From the NCBI GenBank assembly GCA_016872175.1, contig VHBA01000012.1, positions 1 to 50,966 on the forward strand: a stretch of DNA of 50,966 bases, read 5' to 3'. The position numbers and the translations under genes were made by a program. The notes beneath the pieces were generated by a model. It did not search any database and was not told the origin of the DNA. It saw only the letters and a list, made by a program, of their open reading frames with translations. Shown here piece after piece: positions 44,001 to 50,966 of this stretch. Position 1 is the first letter of the stretch. Every line of letters begins with the position of its first letter. The stretch is from Sphingomonadales bacterium. Lineage in GTDB: Bacteria > Bacteroidota > Bacteroidia > NS11-12g > UBA955.

Positions 44001-47000
44001 TGATTAGTGGAAATCCCATCGCCTATTTCTGGAATTATGGCGATGGTTTTTACAGCAATCAACAAAACCCAGAGCATTGGTATTATACCACCGGTTCTTT
44101 TATGGCAACCCTAAGCTATTACTGCAATTGCTCATGGGTAACAGTAAAAGTTCCTGTCAATGTTCCCTATATACTTAGACCTAAACTCAAAACAACTTTT
44201 CCCTTTAGTTGTAATTATAAAACCATACAGCTGAATTATGCGCCCACCTCCGTAGTACTGGGCACTGGAGTAACGTGGAATGTAGATTGGGGCGACGGAT
44301 CACCTTTGTACATCGGTGGTACACTCCCCCAAAACCACACCTACAACTATACTAGCAATACAGACTTTATCATTACTTACACCGTCACCGCTCCCAACCC
44401 CCTGTGCACTGTGGTAATTAAAGATACCGTTCGTATGAAATACTTCGATGCTGACTTCAGTTTTTGTAATGGTTGTGTAGGCCAGCCGGTGCAGCTGGTT
44501 GATCAGAGCAGCTCTCCGGTACCTATCGTTCAGTGGAAATGGAATTTTGGAGATGCAACCACATCTAACCTGCAAAGCCCTTTCCACATATATAACAATG
44601 CCATAACCTATTTTCCAAAACTCGTTATTACCAACCAGCAAGGTTGCAAAGATTCACAAACGTATCCCATTACCATTACTATTTTTAATGCCGGTAGCTT
44701 AACATTTACCAACAATGGTGGGCCGGCAACACCTGCAAGTCCCGGTGTATACCATATTTGCGAAGGCGATGTATTTGTAAGCTCTGCACCCTTTAACAGC
44801 AACTGGACTTACAGCTGGAATGATGGAAAAAGTGGCAACAAAGACACCATTAAACAATCTGGCCTTTACTGGGTAATTGTTGGTAACGGAAATGGGTGCA
44901 CCGATACCCTTGGTCCATTCCAAGTGATTGTTAATCCCCGCCCCAATGCAACCATATTGGCTCCCGATTCCATTTGCTCCAACCTCTGGACTTCCATACA
45001 TGCACTTCAGGGTCTCGGATATTCATATGCCTGGAGCAGCTCTCCTGTTGGCGTTTCAGGCACAAGTCCTTCGGCATGGTGGGGTGGTCTCATTGGCCCT
45101 GTAAATGTATATTTGCAGATCACCAACACCAACGGATGTTCATCCAGAGACACCGCCCTCGTTATAGGTGTAGCTGCACCCAACGTAAGTGTTAGCAATA
45201 ATACGTACTCCCCTTTGTGCAAAGGCGATTCCGTTCAAATCAACCTAAACATTACCGGTGCTTATACCAATATTGTATGGGCATCCGGGCAAATTGGGGT
45301 AACCAGCATTTGGGTATATCAAAATGGCGTTTATCGCGTTACTGTTACCAATGCATTAGGATGCAGCCAAACGGTGCAGGCATATGTTAACAATATTTTT
45401 GAAAGACCTGATATTAGAAATGCTCCAAAAGGTTGTTATTCCATTTGCTCTACAGCCGCACCGGTAAAAATTTGCGGGCCATATGCCACAACCGGACAAC
45501 CACTCAGTTATCAATGGTTCTTAAACAACAACCCATTTAGTACCAATGCCAATTTATCGATTACAACCGGCGGAAACTATCACCTCGAGGTAACCAACAT
45601 CAACACCAATTGCAAGTCCATTTCGTCTCCATTCAGCGTAACCTTGGTATCGGGTCCGATAGCAAACATAAATAGCCCGTCACCCAATCCTGTGCTTTGT
45701 GTTGGGAAACAAGCCTGCATCACTGTTACGGTGGACCAACCTAATTCAGACATTTTATATACCTGGTATGAAGGCAATAACACACTACCGGACACAGGCA
45801 CTTCCCTGGTAATTTGCCACCCGGGCGTTTACATTCTTCAGGCATTCAAGAGTGAATGTTGCAAGGCCTTTGATACACTGATTGTAAAAGAAGGCGACTG
45901 CTGCTGGGATTCTACCGTCAATTATACCGTTATCCAGGATAGTACCGTCTATACCACAAGTCAGGTATGGGATGGTAAATATTTTGTAGCCGGCAGACTC
46001 TTCGTGCGTAATAAAGCAGTGCTGGATATGACTACCATAGATGTTGTCTTTGACCGAGACGGTGAAATTATTTTTGAAGATAGCAGCCAAGTTCGAGCCA
46101 ACAATAGTGTTTTCCGCCCCTGCGACATGCATGATGTGTGGGTTGGATTTACCTTCAAAGATTCCAGCTCCGGCGTAATTCACACCAGTCTGTTTAAAAA
46201 TGCCAGGCATGCTGTGGATATTAATACCCAAGGACCCCAGGCAGTGAAAATAACCGATAACACTTTCAGCAATTGTCATATTGGTGTTCGAATCCTGCGC
46301 GGCGGAAGAAATTGGAATGAAGGCATTACAAAAAACTCTTTTGTGATTAATAATTACAATTTCACCACACCGGGCCTCTATCCCAATTTCGATTACTTCG
46401 GAATAATACTCAATGGTGTCCGTATGGAAGAAATTATCAGTCAAAATGACTTCCGAAATTCTGACCGTTTTAATCAACCCAATCGCTATTATGGTATTTA
46501 TGCCCTTCGTTCAGGATTTAACGCCAGTGAAAACCGATTCACCAACATGTACCGAAGCATTGATGCAGCCTATGGTTCTGGCTTCGTTAATATTGAAAAT
46601 AACGAAATTGAAAAGACTGCCCAGGGCCGCTATGCAAGCGATGTACAGATTAGGGTAAGCGACCACAAGGAACCCGCACTGATTTTTGGCAATGAACTAC
46701 GCAATTCCGACAACCGTCATACTGGCACTGTAGGCATTTTTGCCGAAAACATGTTTGGACTAAATATTCGGGATAATAATATCAAAGGTTTTGATGTTGG
46801 TATTTGGACCAAACGGCTGGAAAGTTGCATTATCAACGAAAACGATATTGATCAGGGAGGGGATATAGGAATTTTAGATTCTCTTAGCCGAAAACTGGAT
46901 ATCAACTGCAATGTTATCAGACTAAAAGATTGTAAATCCGGCATTTTAACGTCATGTAACAGCGTTGGGATTTATATGCAGGCTGGCAATAACACCAACA

Positions 47001-48160
47001 ACATTTACACTAATTGCATTTTTGATACTCGACGCAGTATTTTCCTACGCAGCAATGCAGCAGGACTTCCTGTGCCGCTTGTTCTTAATAATTACCTCTA
47101 CAATTATCTAACTGCGGGAATAAATATTACGGGGCATAGCGGAAGCATAGGTAGCCCGCTGCAACCCGGAAGAAATACGTTCGTTAGCAATAATTACGCC
47201 GGTGGCGCCAGGGAAATCGTCGCTTCTCCATTTGGCAGCATTAGCGAAAGTTGCAACTTTGGTGTGCTCGGAAATGGCGCGGGTGTTACCACCACTTTGT
47301 GCCCAACGAACACCATGCTAAGCTCAACAGCGGCATGCGGACAGCAGATAAACAACCCTCGGCATAACAAACAGAACAAATGGGATATCTGCGAAAATTA
47401 CAGTGGTAAAACCGCCGTATTCGAAGAAATAAGCGGAACCGGCGTTGTAGTGGTAAAAATCGGTGATTTAAATCCGGCTAAAATTGCACCTCCCGAACTC
47501 TTTGCGGCCGGGTTGTCGTTAATTAGCCAAAAGTCCTTTAGCGAATTTGAAAATTTCATGCAGAAAATATCCATGCAGCAGTCACTTTCACAGTGGCAAC
47601 TTAATTATCTTAGGGCTCAGTTGGAAATCAGCAAAGGTAAAACCGAAATAGCACTGCAAATTTTACAATCAGCCAATCCAAGCATTGAAGAAGATAAAGT
47701 TGAACAATGGTTGACCATGCTATCATTGCAAAACAAATCCGGCATGCTGTCAGCATCTGAAAAGGCAACACTGCTTCAAATTTCACAAAGCCAAAGTACG
47801 CTCGCCAATGCATCCTTTGATTGGTTACATGCCTTTACTGGAAACCATGACTATCGGTTTGGTTGTTGGTATATCAATCCGGCCGGTGAGGGTGTGCGTA
47901 ATTTACCGGAAAACACCTTTGTGAATGTGATGCCAAATCCTACAGAAAATTTCGCCAATGTTCAATTCGCACTATCAGGAAATAAAACTAGTATCACCCT
48001 GCATGATCTCACCGGAAATTTACTCACCTCGGTTGAGCTGCAACAAGGCGCCGGTGCTTACAAATTGGATTTGCGCAACCTCTCTAACGGTGTATACTTG
48101 GTTAGTGTAACAGACAATGATAGTGGAGAGAAAAAGGTTACCAAATTGATTAAACAGTAA
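41066..48160 (+). CDS. Giant secreted PKD / beta-helix protein with T9SS sorting domain
   Basis: A 2364-residue surface protein with signal peptide (to about LAIANPT). The first 1600 residues are a chain of PKD and Ig-like modules, including SYAWNFGDP, SFSWNLGNG, YFWNYGDGFYS, VDWGDGSP and WKWNFGDATTS, with many Cys. About 1650-2080 is a right-handed parallel beta-helix (NTFSNCHIGVRIL, NRFTNMYRSIDAAYG, NNIKGFDVGIW repeats). A helical segment follows, and the last 80 residues (MPNPTENFANVQF, HDLTGNLLTS, LSNGVYLVSV) are a type A T9SS sorting domain. It probably binds or processes extracellular material; the ligand is unknown. Export through T9SS is expected from the tail. The gene stands alone between divergent aconitase and ruvC. 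Confidence 0.9.
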   Translation: MKKLITLLFCIYGTAANLAIANPTPPSANFSAAQWSGCAPFTATFYNASSGGTGSYAWNFGDPLSGIYNTSNACSPVHTFNNPGTYTVQLTFTVNGNPYSTTHIVTVHPRPNPNILGKDTVCDGSTENYSVTGTAGSSYFWTTSGGIINGANNGSTVSINWPAPGVHSVSVTETNSFGCSRTKTIKILVANQPRLGNFCSGRKEGSDGNPKDSSTPCICQYAIRNFEALDLNFQLLSNDIYTFQWSVIGGTIISGQGTNSPQIQAGFGPTMTIKLIVSNPFGCTDSGICVYDICPSPKASFMADTACLSSATQFSAFSSSLYSQITSFSWNLGNGNIQISNTGNFAWTFPAPVIYPVTLTVTYANGCSDDTTIQVRVNPGNAPPINCVGTVCNNTKHCYGTPYFAGATYNWTVIGGTGTPNATGDSICVLWGNGPAGIISLNVTGGPYQCGRNTVNVPIFPATVNLYGPDTACVGDNVNYNTDIIPGSCYSWTVTTPSGSTISLSPSNNPGTMIEGNFPAPGIYIINLEVENQLVCCKGRISKTIVVQDKIKIFGSRQHCEFSTINYTSSVPVIWGPIGNGTLISSTTTSCIIQWGAADIGFIRATAISPNLVCDNDITLPVVLVPRPPNPAINGPAILCKGTNSTYSFDSSDLISSCSWNVTPAGGVTYTTSSRKSKNILFTIPGTYAITVNYVGLAPYFCTSSSQLTVTVVDTACPSLSGPTSSCIGQTNTYTISSNPGNIWQWSVIGGSIVSQTATSLSVTWNNINQGQVIVQNTKCPKLCIRKVTINAIPTGAITLGKASCKGDSIRLFGPPGYTYSWSGPSGLGTSQHYLVNTTGLHTLVISQFGCSATLTQNVSPIPKLPKPNVNVVFNCMTAPALPIPYQMTATYNPNWQYAWSPQTATPGASDTLHQHYSTVAGSTHTVIVTNEHGCKDTASVTVTGSCVVYDPGNGCSTPCNAMVNPTYNPCTGKFTANLISGNPIAYFWNYGDGFYSNQQNPEHWYYTTGSFMATLSYYCNCSWVTVKVPVNVPYILRPKLKTTFPFSCNYKTIQLNYAPTSVVLGTGVTWNVDWGDGSPLYIGGTLPQNHTYNYTSNTDFIITYTVTAPNPLCTVVIKDTVRMKYFDADFSFCNGCVGQPVQLVDQSSSPVPIVQWKWNFGDATTSNLQSPFHIYNNAITYFPKLVITNQQGCKDSQTYPITITIFNAGSLTFTNNGGPATPASPGVYHICEGDVFVSSAPFNSNWTYSWNDGKSGNKDTIKQSGLYWVIVGNGNGCTDTLGPFQVIVNPRPNATILAPDSICSNLWTSIHALQGLGYSYAWSSSPVGVSGTSPSAWWGGLIGPVNVYLQITNTNGCSSRDTALVIGVAAPNVSVSNNTYSPLCKGDSVQINLNITGAYTNIVWASGQIGVTSIWVYQNGVYRVTVTNALGCSQTVQAYVNNIFERPDIRNAPKGCYSICSTAAPVKICGPYATTGQPLSYQWFLNNNPFSTNANLSITTGGNYHLEVTNINTNCKSISSPFSVTLVSGPIANINSPSPNPVLCVGKQACITVTVDQPNSDILYTWYEGNNTLPDTGTSLVICHPGVYILQAFKSECCKAFDTLIVKEGDCCWDSTVNYTVIQDSTVYTTSQVWDGKYFVAGRLFVRNKAVLDMTTIDVVFDRDGEIIFEDSSQVRANNSVFRPCDMHDVWVGFTFKDSSSGVIHTSLFKNARHAVDINTQGPQAVKITDNTFSNCHIGVRILRGGRNWNEGITKNSFVINNYNFTTPGLYPNFDYFGIILNGVRMEEIISQNDFRNSDRFNQPNRYYGIYALRSGFNASENRFTNMYRSIDAAYGSGFVNIENNEIEKTAQGRYASDVQIRVSDHKEPALIFGNELRNSDNRHTGTVGIFAENMFGLNIRDNNIKGFDVGIWTKRLESCIINENDIDQGGDIGILDSLSRKLDINCNVIRLKDCKSGILTSCNSVGIYMQAGNNTNNIYTNCIFDTRRSIFLRSNAAGLPVPLVLNNYLYNYLTAGINITGHSGSIGSPLQPGRNTFVSNNYAGGAREIVASPFGSISESCNFGVLGNGAGVTTTLCPTNTMLSSTAACGQQINNPRHNKQNKWDICENYSGKTAVFEEISGTGVVVVKIGDLNPAKIAPPELFAAGLSLISQKSFSEFENFMQKISMQQSLSQWQLNYLRAQLEISKGKTEIALQILQSANPSIEEDKVEQWLTMLSLQNKSGMLSASEKATLLQISQSQSTLANASFDWLHAFTGNHDYRFGCWYINPAGEGVRNLPENTFVNVMPNPTENFANVQFALSGNKTSITLHDLTGNLLTSVELQQGAGAYKLDLRNLSNGVYLVSVTDNDSGEKKVTKLIKQ

Positions 48161-48179
48161 TAATCCACACTTAACGAAT

Positions 48180-48206
48180 AAAAAACGCCCTTCGGGGCGT
48201 TTTTTA
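48180..48206 (+). terminator. UUCG-loop terminator after the giant gene
   Basis: Stem CGCCC/GGGCG with tetraloop TTCG, A6 before and T6 after. Symmetrical, so it could work both ways. Confidence 0.92.
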
Positions 48207-48211
48207 TTAAA

Positions 48212-48219
48212 TACATTTG
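48212..48219 (+). promoter_or_regulatory. -7 element TACATTTG before ruvC
   Basis: Exact TAnnTTTG, 4 bp from the ATG at 48224; directly after the terminator. No -33 TTG seen. Confidence 0.45.
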
Positions 48220-48223
48220 CCCC

Positions 48224-48790
48224 ATGTCTGACCCACGCATTATTCTTGGCATCGATCCGGGTACCAATTTGCTTGGGTATGGTATCATTCGCACCGAAGG
48301 CAAAAAGATGGAACTGCTTTCCGTGGGTGTGGTCAGGCTTTCCAAACTGGCAGATCATGGCGAAAAACTCCACCACATTTTCGAACGCATCGCAGGTCTT
48401 ATCGACGGTTATCAGGCAACGGAAGTAGCCATTGAAGCCCCCTTTTTCGGTAAAAACGTGCAAAGTATGCTCAAACTGGGCCGTGCACAGGGCGTTTCCA
48501 TTGCCGCCGCCATCAGCAAAGGATTAAAGGTTTACGAATACGAACCCCGAAAGATCAAGCAGAGTATTACCGGAAACGGAAATGCCAGCAAGGAACAGGT
48601 AAGTGCCATACTGCAAACCCTGCTCACTTTTACCGAACAACCTGAAACCAGCGACGCATCCGATGCGGTGGCCGCTGCTGTCTGCCATTTCTTTCAGTTA
48701 AACCCCAAACAATTTGGCGTAAAAAACAGTTCCGGTGGCGGATGGAAACAGTTTATTGCCAACAATCCCGATAAAATAAAAAGGGGCTGA
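48224..48790 (+). CDS. ruvC: Holliday junction endonuclease RuvC
   Basis: RuvC cleaves four-way junctions with RuvAB in recombination repair. The 188 residues hold all four acidic catalytic positions: D11 (GIDPGT), E71 (AIEAPFF), D144 and D147 (SDASDAVAAAVCH), matching the spacing of the E. coli enzyme (D7, E66, D138, D141). FFGKNVQSMLKLGRAQG is typical. It starts just after the terminator of the giant gene and has its own -7 element. Partners ruvA and ruvB are outside the window. Confidence 0.95.
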   Translation: MSDPRIILGIDPGTNLLGYGIIRTEGKKMELLSVGVVRLSKLADHGEKLHHIFERIAGLIDGYQATEVAIEAPFFGKNVQSMLKLGRAQGVSIAAAISKGLKVYEYEPRKIKQSITGNGNASKEQVSAILQTLLTFTEQPETSDASDAVAAAVCHFFQLNPKQFGVKNSSGGGWKQFIANNPDKIKRG

Positions 48791-48804
48791 AAGCCTCTTC
48801 TGTA

Positions 48805-48841
48805 TTACTAAATCGTAATTCGTCGATATACGATTTAGTAA
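48805..48841. repeat. Palindrome with 13-bp arms over the sdhB stop
   Basis: The arms (48805-48817, 48829-48841) are exact complements around 11 nt. The right arm contains the sdhB stop codon (48835-48837). No T-run follows on either strand, so it does not look like a standard terminator. Confidence 0.8.
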
Positions 48842-49593
48842 CCTTTTAATTTAGCTTTAATGTATTCCCTGTTCAGCGTAGCAATTACACTTAACGGAAT
48901 CTGCTTTGGGCACTCTGCAGAGCAAGCGCCGGTATTGGTGCAGGCGCCAAATCCTTCCGCATCCATCTGATTAACCATCGCCACAACACGCTTGGAGGAC
49001 TCGGCCTGACCCTGTGGCAACAAAGCCAGCTGTGTAACCTTGGCGCCTACAAACAGCATGGCACTGGCATTTTTGCAGGCACTTACGCAAGCACCGCAAC
49101 CAATACAGGTAGCCGCTTCAAATGCTTCGTCGGCAATTTCTTTCGGAATCAGCGTAGCGTTGGCATCTACGGCATTGCCTGTATTTACTGAAACGTATCC
49201 GCCGGCTGCGATGATGCGATCGAAGGACGAACGGTTTACGCTCAAATCACGGATTACCGGGAATGCATTGGATCTCCAGGGCTCTACCACAATGGTATCG
49301 CCATCGCTGAAACTGCGCATGTGCAACTGACAGGTGGTAACACCGCCTTTAGGCCCGTGAGGCCTGCCGTTGATAACCATGCTGCACATACCGCAAATTC
49401 CTTCGCGACAATCATGATCAAATGCCACAGGATCTTTGCCTTCGGTTATCAGTTGCTCGTTCAGCACATCGAACATCTCCAGAAATGACATATCCGGGTT
49501 GGCCTGAACCGTGTAATCCTCAAAATGTCCGGAATCATTAGCATTCTGCTGCCTCCACACCTTGAGTTTTAAATTCATATTGCTGTTTGACAT
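48835..49593 (-). CDS. sdhB: Succinate dehydrogenase/fumarate reductase iron-sulfur subunit
   Basis: SdhB passes electrons from the flavin to menaquinone through three Fe-S clusters. The 252-residue protein has the [2Fe-2S] ligands C62, C67, C70 and C88 (CREGICGMC), and the remaining ligands in [11 protein letters not shown] (C163, C166, C169, C173) and [12 protein letters not shown] (C218, C224, C228). It is 12 bp downstream of sdhA. The membrane cytochrome subunit is not in the window. A palindrome overlaps the stop. Confidence 0.95.
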   Translation of the reverse strand: MSNSNMNLKLKVWRQQNANDSGHFEDYTVQANPDMSFLEMFDVLNEQLITEGKDPVAFDHDCREGICGMCSMVINGRPHGPKGGVTTCQLHMRSFSDGDTIVVEPWRSNAFPVIRDLSVNRSSFDRIIAAGGYVSVNTGNAVDANATLIPKEIADEAFEAATCIGCGACVSACKNASAMLFVGAKVTQLALLPQGQAESSKRVVAMVNQMDAEGFGACTNTGACSAECPKQIPLSVIATLNREYIKAKLKGY

Positions 49594-49605
49594 ACTCGTT
49601 TTCCT

Positions 49606-50966
49606 TTATTTATAACTGCGCTGTGCGATTTTAATATTTTCATACACCAGGGATTCTTTATGCAATTCCCAGCCATTTCCTTCCTTGTATTCCCATGCGG
49701 AAACAAACATATAGTTGTCGTCATCACGCTTGGCTTCGCCCTCTTCTGTTTGGTATTCCTCGCGGAAATGACCACCACAGCTTTCGTTGCGTTCCAATGC
49801 ATCAAGACACATCAATTCGCCAAGCTCCAGAAAATCAGCAACCCTGCTGGCTTTTTCCAGTTCGGGGTTGAACGAATCCATGGTTCCGGGCACACGCACA
49901 TCTTTCCAGAATTCATCGCGAAGTGCCCTGATTTCAGCGATGGCCTGTTTCAGTCCTTCTTCGCTGCGCGACATGCCGCACTTATCCCATATAATAAGAC
50001 CCAATCGGCGGTGGAAACTTTCCACTGACTGCTTACCGTTAATGGACATCAAATGCTCAAGTTGCTCGCGTACTTTCTTCTCTGCTGCCGCAAACTCCTC
50101 ACTGTCGGTAGGCATGCTCTTGGTGCGGATTTCATTGCTGAGGTAAGAACCAATGGTGTAAGGAATTACAAAGTATCCGTCGGCCAGACCCTGCATCAGT
50201 GCTGATGCACCCAGACGGTTGGCACCATGATCCGAGAAGTTGGCTTCGCCCAAAGCATACAAACCGGGGATATTGGTCATCAGCTCGTAATCTACCCACA
50301 AACCGCCCATAGTATAATGCACGGCAGGATAAATGCGCATTGGCACTTCGTAGGGATCTTCATCGGTAATCTGCTTGTACATGTCAAACAGGTTGCCGTA
50401 CTTCTCTTTGGCCACATTCTGCCCCAGTTTCAGCAAGGTAGCTTCATCAGGGTTTTCTATATTCAGACGGCTGGCCTCCGCACGGCCGTATTTGTTGATC
50501 ATGTTGAAGCGGAAATCCAGGTACACCGCCATTTTGCTGGAACCTACACCATAACCTGCATCGCAACGCTCTTTGGCGGCGCGGCTGGCAACGTCACGGG
50601 GAACCAGGTTACCAAAGGCCGGATAACGGCGCTCCAGGTAGTAATCGCGGTCTTCTTCGGGAATATCGTTGGGGTTGCGGTTGTCGTCCTTGTTCTTAGG
50701 AACCCAGATACGTCCGTCATTCCTCAAAGATTCGCTCATAAGCGTCAGTTTACTTTGGTAATGACCACTCACAGGAATACAGGTTGGGTGAATCTGCGTA
50801 AAGCAGGGATTACTAAACAGCGCACCAGCTTTGTGGGCTTTCCAGCCTGCCGTTACGTTGCTTCCCATGGCGTTGGTACTCAGGTAGAATACGTTTCCAT
50901 AACCACCGGTGCACAACAACACTGCATGTCCGAAATGTCTTTCCAGATCGCCGGTCATCAGGTTGC
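49606..50966 (-). CDS. sdhA: Succinate dehydrogenase/fumarate reductase flavoprotein subunit (5' end missing)
   Basis: SdhA oxidises succinate with covalent FAD. Only the 3' part is present; the frame continues through the right edge. Visible motifs are [15 protein letters not shown] (FAD-binding strand), [17 protein letters not shown] near the substrate site, [15 protein letters not shown] with the catalytic Arg, and [22 protein letters not shown] in the FAD-binding end. The C-terminal domain is helical. It is followed by sdhB after 12 bp, so the two form an operon. Confidence 0.95.
   Translation of the reverse strand, partial: NLMTGDLERHFGHAVLLCTGGYGNVFYLSTNAMGSNVTAGWKAHKAGALFSNPCFTQIHPTCIPVSGHYQSKLTLMSESLRNDGRIWVPKNKDDNRNPNDIPEEDRDYYLERRYPAFGNLVPRDVASRAAKERCDAGYGVGSSKMAVYLDFRFNMINKYGRAEASRLNIENPDEATLLKLGQNVAKEKYGNLFDMYKQITDEDPYEVPMRIYPAVHYTMGGLWVDYELMTNIPGLYALGEANFSDHGANRLGASALMQGLADGYFVIPYTIGSYLSNEIRTKSMPTDSEEFAAAEKKVREQLEHLMSINGKQSVESFHRRLGLIIWDKCGMSRSEEGLKQAIAEIRALRDEFWKDVRVPGTMDSFNPELEKASRVADFLELGELMCLDALERNESCGGHFREEYQTEEGEAKRDDDNYMFVSAWEYKEGNGWELHKESLVYENIKIAQRSYK

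Noticed and set aside
1-50966. tRNA, rRNA, CRISPR arrays, IS elements or prophage genes
   Set aside because: I looked in the intergenic gaps and saw no such structure; xerD is a housekeeping recombinase by its six-residue active site and setting.

Overview
This is a Bacteroidota chromosome segment, probably from a lineage near the Chitinophagia, Sphingobacteriia or Saprospiria. The evidence is type IX secretion (T9SS) C-terminal sorting domains, GldM-like domains, an Omp28-type lipoprotein pair, a mitochondrial-type aconitase, a fumarate reductase-like SdhA/SdhB pair, and TAnnTTTG promoter elements sitting almost on the start codons. I see no rRNA, tRNA, CRISPR array, insertion sequence or prophage. 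The window reads as core chromosome with surface-associated accessory genes.

Layout. 1-7328 (minus): the start of a secreted IgGFc-binding-like protein cut by the left edge, then mnmA, a VWA-like membrane protein, a small T9SS substrate, and a tight HAD-SIMPL-adk run. 7450-12865: a surface-glycan cluster with a flippase, a WbsX-type enzyme, a left-handed beta-helix acyltransferase, an FkbM methyltransferase and a CgeB-like glycosyltransferase. 13042-14056: an Omp28-like lipoprotein gene broken by a 133-bp tandem duplication. 14118-18534: enoyl-CoA hydratase, PAP2 phosphatase and a methyltransferase on minus, then an ECF sigma / anti-sigma / outer-membrane barrel operon on plus. 18567-24092: menB, trmB, aat, a cyclase-family protein, a GT9 glycosyltransferase and ribonuclease Z, with two intergenic loci packed with short perfect hairpins. 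24305-26669: a two-gene operon of secreted proteins with GldM C-terminal-like domains. 26781-34752: ftsK-lolA, sucD, a glutathione peroxidase, a second Omp28-like gene joined to xerD, and a GT2 gene with a small partner. 34874-40873: a serine hydrolase, a polytopic GT-C-like protein, an XRE-Fic regulator with its own promoter and palindrome, and aconitase. 41066-48160: a 2364-residue T9SS substrate with PKD domains and a parallel beta-helix. 48224-50966: ruvC, sdhB and the 3' part of sdhA.

How the genes fit together. sucD, acn, sdhB and sdhA are separate pieces of the TCA cycle, and menB points to menaquinone respiration. The glycan cluster plus GT9, GT2 and the GT-C-like protein supply envelope polysaccharide. 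The T9SS substrates, the GldM-like pair and the IgGFc-like protein point to an elaborate secreted surface. The strongest candidates for something undescribed are the GldM-C-like two-gene operon, whose second protein carries a C-terminal half I do not recognise, and the intergenic arrays of three-nucleotide-loop hairpins. Both are inferences from reading the sequence alone.
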